The notes under the pieces: generated by a model | Told to the model about the DNA's origin: nothing | Database searches by the model: none | What the model saw: only the letters and a program-made list of their open reading frames with translations | Program-made: the position numbers and the translations under genes | Shown: piece after piece, positions 17,908 through 26,501 of the stretch | Numbering within the stretch: the first letter of the stretch is position 1 | Layout: each line of letters begins with the position of its first letter | NCBI RefSeq assembly: GCF_003628555.1 | Contig: NZ_CP021731.1 | Coordinates: 4,464,001-4,528,000 of the forward strand | Length of the DNA: 64,000 bases | Reading direction: 5' to 3' | From: Azoarcus sp. DN11 | GTDB taxonomy: Bacteria > Pseudomonadota > Gammaproteobacteria > Burkholderiales > Rhodocyclaceae

Positions 17908-19581
17908 ATGACGGTCATTCAAGACACCGAACAACTTGCCCACATCGTCTTCAGGAATGCGGCGGAAGGCATCGCGGTCACCGATGCCCGGGGACTCATC
18001 CTGGCGGTCAATGGCGCATTCACCGCGCTGACCGGATACACCGCGAGCGAGGCCGTGGGCCGCACGCCGGCGATACTGCGGTCGGGACGGCACGGGCGCG
18101 AGTTCTATGCGCGCATGTGGCTCGCGCTGCACGACGAGGGGCGCTGGCAGGGCGAGATCTGGAACCGCCGCAAGAACGGCGAGATCTATCCGGAGTGGCT
18201 GTCGATCAGCACCGTGCGAGACGAGGCCGGCGCCGTCCTTCACTACGTCGGCGTGTTCACCGACATTTCCCACATCATGGCGGAGCAGGAAAAGCTGCGC
18301 GACCTTGCCTACCACGACCCGCTGACGCGGCTGCCCAACAGGATGCTGCTGCGCGACCGCTTCGAGCAGGCGGCACGGCGCACCCTGCGTGACGCGCGCC
18401 AGCTTGCGGTGCTCATGATCGAGGCGTCGCCGCAGGGCAAGGTGTCGAACGACGCCTTCCTGATCGGCGCGGCGCAGCGCCTCGCCGCGCACGTGCGGGA
18501 AACGGACACGATCGCACGCTACGGCGAGAACGAGTTCCTGGTCCTGATCGAAGGCATCGACGGCCCGCGCGACGCCAGCGTGACCGCCGACCAGCTGCTC
18601 GCGGCACTCGAGAAGCCGCTCGCGGTGGACGGCCTCGACGTGTACGCGGCCGCCAACGTCGGCATCAGCCTGTACCCGCTGGACGGCTACACGCTCGACG
18701 ACCTCGCCACTGCGGCCGACGCCGCGATGCTGCAGGCGCGCGCTCACCAGCGCCACGGCTACCACTTCTATTCGGCGGAAATGACCGCGTTCGCCAACGA
18801 ACGCGCTGCCATCGAACGTCAGTTGCGCCGCGCCCTCGCCGACAACGCGCTGGAACTGCACTTCCAGCCGCAGTTCGAAGTCTCGGACGGTTCGGTGGTC
18901 GGCGTCGAGGCGCTGGTGCGCTGGACCGATCCCGAACTGGGGGTCGTCGATCCTGAACGCTTCGTCCCGATCGCCGAGGACAACGGCCTCATCCACCCGC
19001 TCGGCGAATGGGTGATGCGCAAGGCCTTCGCCCAGCATGCGGCCTGGCAGGCGGCAGGCATTGCGCCGCCGGTGCTCTCGATCAACATTTCGGCGCGCCA
19101 GCTGGCACGCATCGACTTCGTCGACAGCGTCGCCGCCCTCGTTGCCGAGACGGGCGTCTCGCCGCACACCCTGGAGTTCGAGTTCCGCGAGTCGGTGCTG
19201 TCGGATGTCGCGTACGTCGTCCCGGCGCTGGAGGCGCTGGACGGCATGGGCATCCGGCTGTCGATCGACGGGTTCGGCACCGGCTTCTCGCCGCTCGGCA
19301 ACCTCAAGACGCTGCCGATCTCGAAGCTCAACATCGACCGCAGCTTCGTGAGCGGCATCGGCAGCGACCAAGGCAACGACACGATCGTGCGCACGGTGCT
19401 GGGCGTCGCCCATACGCTGGGCCTGCGCGTGATCGCGGAAGGCGTGGAGACGGAAGCCCAGGCGGAGTTCCTGCGCGAGCAGGGCTGCGACGAATTCCAG
19501 GGACATCTGTTCGGCGAAGCCGTGAGCGGCGACGACTTCGCACGCAACTTTGCGCGCAACTTCGCTCGCCCTCACGACTGA
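17908..19581 (+). CDS. PAS-GGDEF-EAL protein with degenerate catalytic motifs
   Basis: Cytoplasmic signalling protein of 557 residues. A PAS domain covers about 5-130 (AAEGIAVTDARGLILAVN, then a PAC segment). A GGDEF domain follows whose signature reads GENEF (206-210) and which lacks the DxDxFK metal motif. The C-terminal EAL domain keeps EALVRW (334), the ELTE-like EFRES and AEGVETEAQ, but has Asp454-Gly455 (SIDGFGTG) where family members have Asp-Asp. Cyclase activity is unlikely and phosphodiesterase activity doubtful. ATG 17908 is chosen over GTG 17890 because GAGAGGCGG precedes it. Confidence 0.88.
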   Translation: MTVIQDTEQLAHIVFRNAAEGIAVTDARGLILAVNGAFTALTGYTASEAVGRTPAILRSGRHGREFYARMWLALHDEGRWQGEIWNRRKNGEIYPEWLSISTVRDEAGAVLHYVGVFTDISHIMAEQEKLRDLAYHDPLTRLPNRMLLRDRFEQAARRTLRDARQLAVLMIEASPQGKVSNDAFLIGAAQRLAAHVRETDTIARYGENEFLVLIEGIDGPRDASVTADQLLAALEKPLAVDGLDVYAAANVGISLYPLDGYTLDDLATAADAAMLQARAHQRHGYHFYSAEMTAFANERAAIERQLRRALADNALELHFQPQFEVSDGSVVGVEALVRWTDPELGVVDPERFVPIAEDNGLIHPLGEWVMRKAFAQHAAWQAAGIAPPVLSINISARQLARIDFVDSVAALVAETGVSPHTLEFEFRESVLSDVAYVVPALEALDGMGIRLSIDGFGTGFSPLGNLKTLPISKLNIDRSFVSGIGSDQGNDTIVRTVLGVAHTLGLRVIAEGVETEAQAEFLREQGCDEFQGHLFGEAVSGDDFARNFARNFARPHD

Positions 19582-19766
19582 GGGCAGTCCGGCTCAGCCG
19601 GGCGGAAAGCCGCCGGTTCGAGGCGGAAGCGTTTGGCGGGCTCGGCAGATTTGGGTACATTTGCGCCCATCTGCTTCAGGACTCGGGCGGCCGGCAACCG
19701 GCAGCCCCTTCGGACAGGCGCCGGTGACGGCGTCATCGATCAACTATTCCAACAAAGAGGAAAATC
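19582..19766. other. Intergenic region before acyl-CoA synthetase
   Basis: A 185-bp non-coding gap containing several GC-rich self-complementary stretches (for example CCGGCTCAGCCGG near 19595) and an AAAGAGG ribosome-binding site before the GTG at 19767. No known riboswitch fold was recognised. Confidence 0.4.
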
Positions 19767-21407
19767 GTGTCGAACAGTCCATATGACCAAGGCCTGGGCA
19801 AGAACGCGGCGAACTACGTGCCGCTCTCGCCCCTGAGCTATCTCGAGCGCTCGGCCTACGTGTATCCGCGGCGGACGTCGGTGGTCCACGGCGACCGCTC
19901 GTTCACCTGGGCGCAGACCTACGAGCGCTGCCGCCGGCTCGCGAGCGCGCTGGTGCAGAAAGGCATCGGCCGCGGCGACACCGTGGCGGTGATGCTGCCC
20001 AACGTGCCGGCGATGTACGAGGCGCATTTCGGCGTGCCGATGACCGGCGCGGTCCTGAACACGCTGAACACGCGCCTCGATCCGGATGCGATCGCCTTCA
20101 TGCTGACGCACGGCGAAGCGAAGGTGCTGATCACCGACCCCGAGTTTGCGGCCATTGTCCGCCCCGCGCTCGAACGGCTCGAGGGGCCGAAGCCGCTCGT
20201 CATCGATGCGCTGGATGCCGAGTACCCCGGCACCGAGCGCTGCGGCGGGATCGAGTACGAGGACTTCATCGCCGGCGGCGACCCGAACTACGAATGGCAC
20301 CTGCCGCGGGACGAATGGGACGCGATCGCGCTGAACTACACCTCGGGCACGACCGGCAACCCGAAGGGGGTGGTGTACCACCACCGCGGCGCCTACCTCA
20401 ACGCGGCATCGAACATCATCAGCTGGGGCATGCCGCAGCATTCGGTGTATCTGTGGACGCTGGCGATGTTCCACTGCAACGGCTGGTGCTTCCCGTGGAC
20501 GATGGCGGCCAATGCGGGCGTGAACGTCTGCCTGCGCAAGGTCGACGTCGCGCTGATCTGCGAGCTGATCCGCAAGCACACGGTCACCCACTTCTGCGGC
20601 GCGCCGATCGTGCACGGCATGCTGATCAACGCCCCCGAAGGGATGCGCGCGGGCATCGAGCACAAGGTGTCGGCGCTGGTGGCCGGTGCGGCGCCTCCGG
20701 CCGCGATCATCGAGGGCATGGAGCGCATCGGCTTCGACATCACCCATGTGTATGGCCTGACGGAAACCTACGGTCCGGCGTCGGTGTGCGCGAAGCATCC
20801 GGAATGGGACGATCTGCCGATCGACCGCCGCGCCGAGCGCAACGGCCGCCAGGGGGTGAGCTACCATCTGCAGGAGGCGATCACGGTGATCAACCCCGAA
20901 ACGATGGAGCCCGTGCCGGCCGACGGCGAAACCATGGGCGAAGTGATGTTCCGCGGCAACATCGTCATGAAGGGCTACCTCAAGAACGACAAGGCGAGCG
21001 AGGAAGCCTTCGCGGGCGGGTGGTTCCACACCGGCGACCTCGGCGTGATGCAGCCCGACGGCTACGTCAAGATCAAGGACCGCTCCAAGGACGTGATCAT
21101 CTCCGGCGGCGAGAACATCTCCTCGCTGGAGGTCGAGGACGTGCTGTACCGCCACCCCGCCGTGATGACCGCGGCGGTGGTCGCGAAGCCCGATCCGAAG
21201 TGGGGCGAAGTGCCGGCAGCCTACATCGAAGTGAAGGAAGGCGCGACGGTGACCGCGGAGGACATCATCGCCCACTGCCGTGAGCACCTCGCGCGCTACA
21301 AGGTGCCGAAGTACATCGAGTTCTGCGTACTGCCCAAGACTTCGACCGGCAAGATCCAGAAATTCGTGCTGCGCGAGCAGGCGAAATCGACATCCGCGAT
21401 CGAGTGA
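19767..21407 (+). CDS. Acyl-CoA synthetase (AMP-forming)
   Basis: Adenylate-forming ligase of 546 residues activating a carboxylic acid to its CoA thioester. Motifs are the P-loop-like YTSGTTGNPKGVVYHH, the VYGLTETYGP core, GWFHTGDLGVMQPDGY with the ribose-binding Asp, and the C-terminal catalytic lysine in STGKIQKFVLREQ. The sequence resembles medium-chain fatty-acid or methylmercaptopropionate-CoA ligases, so the exact acid is unknown. GTG start with AAAGAGG upstream. It is followed by a terminator and then a five-gene ABC importer that may supply its substrate. Confidence 0.88.
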   Translation: MSNSPYDQGLGKNAANYVPLSPLSYLERSAYVYPRRTSVVHGDRSFTWAQTYERCRRLASALVQKGIGRGDTVAVMLPNVPAMYEAHFGVPMTGAVLNTLNTRLDPDAIAFMLTHGEAKVLITDPEFAAIVRPALERLEGPKPLVIDALDAEYPGTERCGGIEYEDFIAGGDPNYEWHLPRDEWDAIALNYTSGTTGNPKGVVYHHRGAYLNAASNIISWGMPQHSVYLWTLAMFHCNGWCFPWTMAANAGVNVCLRKVDVALICELIRKHTVTHFCGAPIVHGMLINAPEGMRAGIEHKVSALVAGAAPPAAIIEGMERIGFDITHVYGLTETYGPASVCAKHPEWDDLPIDRRAERNGRQGVSYHLQEAITVINPETMEPVPADGETMGEVMFRGNIVMKGYLKNDKASEEAFAGGWFHTGDLGVMQPDGYVKIKDRSKDVIISGGENISSLEVEDVLYRHPAVMTAAVVAKPDPKWGEVPAAYIEVKEGATVTAEDIIAHCREHLARYKVPKYIEFCVLPKTSTGKIQKFVLREQAKSTSAIE

Positions 21408-21434
21408 TCGACGACGACCGGATCGTGTCCGGGC

Positions 21435-21468
21435 AAGCCGCCGTTGCGTCCGCGACGGCGGCTTTTTT
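21435..21468 (+). terminator. Intrinsic terminator after the acyl-CoA synthetase
   Basis: AAGCCGCCGT and ACGGCGGCTT form a 10-bp stem around a 10-base loop, ending in six T residues. It lies 28 bp after the stop codon and separates the synthetase from the ABC importer. Confidence 0.92.
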
Positions 21469-21526
21469 CTGCCTCGCCCGCCCGCAGATCAAGCAGGCAT
21501 GCGGGTTCACCCCTAGTCCGCACACA

Positions 21527-21586
21527 TTGACGCACCGATGCACGGGTGCTAACTTGTGACCGCAACAATCAATAATACATATTGAT
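21527..21586 (+). promoter_or_regulatory. Promoter and palindromic operator of the ABC importer
   Basis: TTGACG (21527-21532), a 17-bp spacer and TAACTT (21550-21555) form a plausible promoter. Just downstream is a perfect 19-bp inverted repeat, ATCAATA-ATACA-TATTGAT (21568-21586), flanked by GCAACA direct repeats (21562-21567 and 21587-21592). This is in an AT-rich island, and the position suggests repressor control. The regulator is not identified. Confidence 0.55.
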
Positions 21587-21698
21587 GCAACACGAATATT
21601 AATTGCCCGTTTCCCCGCCCGCGGGGCGTGCTTCAAGCGGCAACCCCGGCGGCAGTTTCAGCTTCGACCTATCGGAGAGGCAGGACCTGGAAGACGCG

Positions 21699-22454
21699 AT
21701 GAGCACGGATTACATCCTTCAAACCCGTGATTTGACCAAGCAGTTCAAGGGGTTCGTTGCGGTCGACAGGGTCAATCTGCAGGTGCAGCGCGGGACGATC
21801 CATGCGCTGATCGGCCCCAACGGCGCGGGCAAGACGACGGTCTTCAACCTGCTGACCAAGTTCCTCACCCCGACGCGCGGCACGATCCACTTCAACGGCA
21901 TCGACATCACGCCCGAGAAATCGGCGCAGATCGCACGGCGCGGCGTCGTGCGCTCCTTCCAGATCTCGGCGGTCTTCCCGCACCTGTCGGTGCTCGAGAA
22001 CGTGCGCGTCGCGCTGCAGCGCAAGCTCGGCACGAGCTTCCATTTCTGGCGTCCAGCCAGCAGCCTTGACGTGCTGAACGGACGGGCGATGGAGTTGCTC
22101 GAATCGGTCGACCTGCAGTCCTTCGCGGACACCGTGACGGTGGAGCTGCCCTACGGGCGCAAGCGTGCGCTGGAAATCGCGACGACGCTCGCGCTGGAGC
22201 CGGAACTGATGCTGCTCGACGAGCCCACGCAAGGCATGGGGCACGAAGACGTCGGACGCGTCGCCGATCTCATCAAGCGTGTCGCGGCGGATCGCACGGT
22301 GCTGATGGTCGAGCACAACCTCGGCGTGGTGTCGACCCTGTGCGACACGATCACCGTCCTGCAGCGCGGCGCCGTGCTCGCGGAGGGGCCGTACGAGGTC
22401 GTGTCGGCCGATCCGCGCGTGCTGGAGGCCTACATGGGTACCGCACATGGCTAA
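21699..22454 (+). CDS. livG: Branched-chain-amino-acid-type ABC importer, ATPase LivG
   Basis: Cytoplasmic ATPase of 251 residues of the HAAT importer family. Walker A is GPNGAGKTT. In the helical region the signature reads VELPYGRKRALEIATTLALEPELMLLDEP, where the usual LSxGQ serine is Pro-Tyr, a common LivG variation. The Walker B Asp-Glu and the LivG-specific HNLGVV segment follow. ATG 21699 is selected since LivG N-termini begin with a short YILQTRDLTKQF strand. It overlaps livF by 8 bp. First gene of the set livG-livF-SBP-livH-livM; substrate could be amino acids, amides, or aromatic or fatty acids. Confidence 0.88.
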   Translation: MSTDYILQTRDLTKQFKGFVAVDRVNLQVQRGTIHALIGPNGAGKTTVFNLLTKFLTPTRGTIHFNGIDITPEKSAQIARRGVVRSFQISAVFPHLSVLENVRVALQRKLGTSFHFWRPASSLDVLNGRAMELLESVDLQSFADTVTVELPYGRKRALEIATTLALEPELMLLDEPTQGMGHEDVGRVADLIKRVAADRTVLMVEHNLGVVSTLCDTITVLQRGAVLAEGPYEVVSADPRVLEAYMGTAHG

Positions 22455-23175
22455 GGCGAGCGCATTCCGGCCGGATTCCGAGATGCTGCGGGTGCACGAC
22501 CTGCACGCCTTCTACGGCGAGTCGCACATCCTGCACGGCATCGATTTCCAGGTGAACCGCGGCGAGCTGGTGACGCTGCTGGGGCGCAACGGCGCCGGCC
22601 GCACCACCACGCTGAAAGCCATTCTGGGACTCGTCGGCAGGCGCACCGGCTCGATCATGATCAACGGCCACCAGGTCATCGACCTGCCGACCCACCGCAT
22701 CGCGCACCTGGGCATCGGCTACTGCCCCGAAGAGCGCGGCATCTACGCGAGCCTGTCGACCGAGGAGAACCTGCTGCTGCCGCCCGCCGTGAATAGCGCC
22801 GGGATGTCGCTCGACGAGATCTACGAGATGTTCCCCAACCTCGAAGAGCGCCGCCACAGCCCCGGCAGCCGGCTGTCGGGCGGCGAGCAGCAGATGCTCG
22901 CGATGGCGCGCATCCTGCGGACCGGCGCGCACCTGCTGCTGCTCGACGAGATCACCGAGGGGCTCGCACCGGTGATCGTGCAGGCGCTCGGCCGCGTCAT
23001 CGCCCAGCTCAAGGAGAAGGGCCTGACCATCATCCTGGTCGAACAGAATTTCCGCTTTGCGGCGCCGCTCGCGGACCGCCACTACGTCATCGAACACGGA
23101 CGCATCGTCGAGAGTGTGAGCAAGGACGAACTCGACTCGAAGATGCCCCTGTTGCAGAAACTGCTGGGCGTTTGA
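22447..23175 (+). CDS. livF: Branched-chain-amino-acid-type ABC importer, ATPase LivF
   Basis: Second ATPase of the importer, 242 residues. The Walker A loop is GRNGAGRTTT, with Arg52 where lysine is canonical. The signature LSGGEQQ, Walker B LLLLDE and switch-His region LVEQNF are otherwise normal. The pairing with a canonical LivG suggests an asymmetric ATPase dimer with one impaired site. Arg at this position occurs in some LivF proteins as I recall, so it may be tolerated. It overlaps livG and is followed by the binding-protein gene. Confidence 0.9.
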   Translation: MAKASAFRPDSEMLRVHDLHAFYGESHILHGIDFQVNRGELVTLLGRNGAGRTTTLKAILGLVGRRTGSIMINGHQVIDLPTHRIAHLGIGYCPEERGIYASLSTEENLLLPPAVNSAGMSLDEIYEMFPNLEERRHSPGSRLSGGEQQMLAMARILRTGAHLLLLDEITEGLAPVIVQALGRVIAQLKEKGLTIILVEQNFRFAAPLADRHYVIEHGRIVESVSKDELDSKMPLLQKLLGV

Positions 23176-23206
23176 ACCGGCGGCACATAAAAGGAGGAGA
23201 GAGAGG

Positions 23207-24424
23207 ATGAAGCGCAAGATTCTGGGTTCGGCGGTCGCAGCGGCGGTCGCCATGGTGCCGGCGCTGTCGCCCGCGGCGACGAAGGTCAGTGACGGCATCG
23301 TGAAGCTGGGCGTGCTCACCGACATGTCGGGCACCTATTCCGACCTGTCGGGTCCCGGCGCCGTCGAGGCGACGAAGATGGCAGTCGAGGATTTCATCGC
23401 GAAGGAGAAGCCCGACTTCAAGATCGAGGTGATCTCCGCCGACCACCAGAACAAGGCCGACATCTCGGCGAACAAGGCGCGCGAGTGGATCGACACCGCG
23501 AAGGTCGACGCGATCGTCGACCTCGTGACGACTTCGACCGCGCTCGCGGTGATGAAGGTCGCCAACGAAAAGAACCGCATCTCGCTCGTGAACGGCGCCG
23601 GCTCGACGCCGATCACCAACGAGCAGTGCAACGACACCACCGTGCACTGGGCCTACGACACCTACGCGCTGCCGGTCGGCACCGCGCGCGCGGTGGTCAA
23701 GCACGGCGGCAAGACCTGGTACTTCATCACCGCCGACTACGCCTTCGGCCACTCGCTCGAGAAGAACACTTCGGACGTCGTCATCAAGAGCGGCGGCAAG
23801 GTGCTCGGCAGCGTGCGCCACCCCTTCCCCGGCAGCGACTTCTCGTCCTTCCTGCTGAGCGCACAGGCCTCGGGCGCGCAGGTGATCGGCCTCGCCAACG
23901 CCGGTGCGGACACGATCAACTCGATCAAGCAGGCCAAGGAGTTCGGCATCACGCCCAAGCAGACGCTCGCGGGCCTCCTGATGTTCATCTCCGACGTGCA
24001 TAGCCTCGGCCTCGATGCCACGCAGGGCATGTACCTGACGACCGGCTTCTACTGGGACCGCAACGACGAGACGCGCGCCTGGTCGAAGCGCTACTTCGAA
24101 CGCATGAAGCGCATGCCGACGATGGTGCAGGCGGGCGACTACTCGGCCGTCTATCATTACCTGAAGGCGATCAAGGCTGCCGGCACCGACGAGGCCAAGG
24201 CGGTGATGGCGAAGATGCGCGAGATGCCGGTGAACGATTTCTTCGCGAAAAACGGCAAGGTGCGCATCGACGGCCGCATGGTGCATGACATGTACCTCGT
24301 GCAGGTGAAGAAGCCGTCCGAGTCGAAGTATCCGTGGGACTACTACCACATCCGCGAGGTGATCCCCGGCGACGAGGCCTATATCCCGCTGTCCGAGAGC
24401 AAGTGCCCGCTGGTCAAGAAGTAG
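23207..24424 (+). CDS. ABC importer periplasmic substrate-binding protein
   Basis: Periplasmic binding protein of 405 residues (Peripla_BP_6/LivJ type). The signal peptide (MKRKILGSAVAAAVAMVPA) precedes VKLGVLTDMSGTYSDLSGPG, the usual first strand and ligand loop of this family. A GGAGGAGAG site precedes the ATG. Sequence features such as NGAGSTPITNEQCNDTTVHWAYD and WYFITADYAFGH resemble binding proteins for aromatic or other carboxylic acids in Betaproteobacteria. The substrate is not provable here, but an acyl-CoA synthetase lies just upstream. Confidence 0.9.
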   Translation: MKRKILGSAVAAAVAMVPALSPAATKVSDGIVKLGVLTDMSGTYSDLSGPGAVEATKMAVEDFIAKEKPDFKIEVISADHQNKADISANKAREWIDTAKVDAIVDLVTTSTALAVMKVANEKNRISLVNGAGSTPITNEQCNDTTVHWAYDTYALPVGTARAVVKHGGKTWYFITADYAFGHSLEKNTSDVVIKSGGKVLGSVRHPFPGSDFSSFLLSAQASGAQVIGLANAGADTINSIKQAKEFGITPKQTLAGLLMFISDVHSLGLDATQGMYLTTGFYWDRNDETRAWSKRYFERMKRMPTMVQAGDYSAVYHYLKAIKAAGTDEAKAVMAKMREMPVNDFFAKNGKVRIDGRMVHDMYLVQVKKPSESKYPWDYYHIREVIPGDEAYIPLSESKCPLVKK

Positions 24425-24510
24425 GCACGCCAGCCCGGCCATGACCGCGGGATCGTGAGCGCCGCGCGCGCAAGACCCCGCGGCCGGCACCGATACCCGA
24501 GCGCGAGACC

Positions 24511-25395
24511 ATGGACATTTTCGGCATCCCGATCCAGGCCCTGATGGGGCAGCTGCTGATCGGGCTCATCAACGGCTCGTTCTACGCGATCCTCAGCCTC
24601 GGGCTGGCGATCATCTTCGGCCTGCTCAACATCATCAACTTCGCGCACGGCGCGCTGTACATGATGGGGGCCTTCGGCGCGTGGATCGGCCTGACCTGGC
24701 TCGGACTCAACTACTGGGTCGCGCTGGTCGCCGTCCCCATCGTCGTCGGGGCGTTCGGGATGCTGATCGAGCGCACGATGCTCAAGCACCTGTACAAGCT
24801 CGACCACCTGTACGGGCTGCTGCTCACCTTCGGCCTCGCGCTGATCATCGAAGGGCTGTTCCGCTACCGCTTCGGCATCTCCGGCGAGAGCTACCCGGTC
24901 CCCGAACTGCTGTCGGGCGGCTTCAACCTCGGCTTCATGTTCCTGCCCAAGTACCGCGCCTGGGTCGTCGCGGTGTCGCTAGTCGTGTGCTTCGGCAGCT
25001 GGTTCATCATCGAGCGCACCAAGCTCGGCTCCTACCTGCGCGCGGGCACCGAGAACGCGCAGCTGCTGCAGGCCTTCGGCATCAACGTGCCGCTGATGAT
25101 CACGCTCACCTACGGCTTCGGCGTCGCGCTCGCGGCCTTCGCCGGCGTGCTCGCGGCACCGGTGTTCCAGGTGAACCCGGTAATGGGCTCCAACCTCATC
25201 ATCGTCGTGTTCGCGGTGGTCGTCATCGGCGGCATGGGCTCGATCATGGGCTCCATCGTCACCGGCCTCGGGCTGGGCCTCGTCGAAGGGCTGACGCGCG
25301 TGTTCTATCCGGAGGCCTCCGCGGTCGTGATCTTCGTCATCATGGGCATCGTGCTGCTGCTGCGGCCGGCCGGACTCTTCGGACGGGAGCGCTGA
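24511..25395 (+). CDS. livH: ABC importer permease LivH
   Basis: Inner-membrane permease of 294 residues with about eight hydrophobic helices. Family features are NGSFYAILSLGLAIIFGLL at the N-terminus, NFAHGALYMMGAF, and VVIGGMGSIMGSIVTGLGLG near the C-terminus, the cytoplasmic ATPase-contact loop. It forms the transmembrane pore with LivM encoded 70 bp downstream. Confidence 0.92.
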   Translation: MDIFGIPIQALMGQLLIGLINGSFYAILSLGLAIIFGLLNIINFAHGALYMMGAFGAWIGLTWLGLNYWVALVAVPIVVGAFGMLIERTMLKHLYKLDHLYGLLLTFGLALIIEGLFRYRFGISGESYPVPELLSGGFNLGFMFLPKYRAWVVAVSLVVCFGSWFIIERTKLGSYLRAGTENAQLLQAFGINVPLMITLTYGFGVALAAFAGVLAAPVFQVNPVMGSNLIIVVFAVVVIGGMGSIMGSIVTGLGLGLVEGLTRVFYPEASAVVIFVIMGIVLLLRPAGLFGRER

Positions 25396-25465
25396 CCGCC
25401 ATGCCCCATCACCGCGCCCACCCGATCATTCCGGCGCACGGCGCCGCCGCACCGGGAATCGCTCC

Positions 25466-26395
25466 ATGACAGGCAAACACATCGGCTGGATCGTCCTGCT
25501 CCTGCTCGGGCTGGCCGCGCCCTTCGTCGTCTACCCGGTGCTGGTGATGAAGATCCTGTGCTTCGCGCTGTTCGCCTGCGCCTTCAACCTGCTGCTCGGC
25601 TACACGGGCCTGCTGTCCTTCGGCCACGCCGCCTTCCTCGGCTCGGCCGGCTACCTGTGCGCCTACACCGTGCAGGGCCTCGGCCTGCCGCCCGAGCTGG
25701 GCCTGCTCGCCGGCACGGCCGGCGCCGCGGCGCTGGGCTTCATCTTCGGCAGCCTCGCGATCCGCCGTGCCGGCATCTACTTCGCGATGATCACGCTCGC
25801 GCTCGCGCAGCTCGTGTATTTCCTCGCGCTGCAGTTTCCCTTCACCGGCGGCGAGGACGGCATGCAGGGCATTCCGCGCGGCCACCTGTTCGGCTTCCTC
25901 GACCTTTCCGACACGCTGAACATGTACTACTTCGTGCTCGCAGTGTTCCTGTTCGGCTTCTGGGTCATCGACCGCGCGATCGACTCGCCCTTCGGCCAGG
26001 TCCTGCAGGCAATCCGCGAGAACGAGCCGCGCGCGATCTCGCTCGGCTACGACGTCGACCGCTACAAGCTGCTCGCCTTCGTGCTGTCGGCCGCGCTCGC
26101 CGGCCTCGCCGGCGCGACCAAGACCCTCGTGTTCCAGCTCGCGTCACTCACCGACGTGCATTGGCACATGTCCGGCGAAGTCGTGCTGATGACCCTGCTG
26201 GGCGGCGTCGGCACCGTCTTCGGCCCCATCGTCGGCGCAACGGTCCTCGTCAGCCTGCAGGACTACGGCGCGGAACTGGGCCAGTGGGTCACCGTGCTGA
26301 CCGGCGCGATCTTCGTCGTGTGCGTGCTCGCCTTCCGCCGCGGCATCGTCGGCGAAGTCGCACTGCTGATCAAACGCTCCGGCATTCGCCCCTAG
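25466..26395 (+). CDS. livM: ABC importer permease LivM
   Basis: Second permease, 309 residues, with the LivM pattern: CAFNLLLGYTGLLSFGHAAF, the loop IRENEPRAISLGYDV and LLGGVGTVFGPIVGA. Last gene of the importer set; no intrinsic terminator follows, only short GC-rich repeats before thiL. Confidence 0.92.
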   Translation: MTGKHIGWIVLLLLGLAAPFVVYPVLVMKILCFALFACAFNLLLGYTGLLSFGHAAFLGSAGYLCAYTVQGLGLPPELGLLAGTAGAAALGFIFGSLAIRRAGIYFAMITLALAQLVYFLALQFPFTGGEDGMQGIPRGHLFGFLDLSDTLNMYYFVLAVFLFGFWVIDRAIDSPFGQVLQAIRENEPRAISLGYDVDRYKLLAFVLSAALAGLAGATKTLVFQLASLTDVHWHMSGEVVLMTLLGGVGTVFGPIVGATVLVSLQDYGAELGQWVTVLTGAIFVVCVLAFRRGIVGEVALLIKRSGIRP

Positions 26396-26501
26396 CGGCG
26401 GCTTTGCGGGGTCCCGCAGGCAAACCGTCACATGCGGGATTGGTCGCACCGGACCGGCCTGCGGTAAGCTTGCGCGCGATCCACCGCGCCGCATACCGCC
26501 C

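Noticed and set aside
19582..19766. Riboswitch before the acyl-CoA synthetase gene
   Set aside because: Several GC stems, but no consensus core of any known riboswitch class could be matched.
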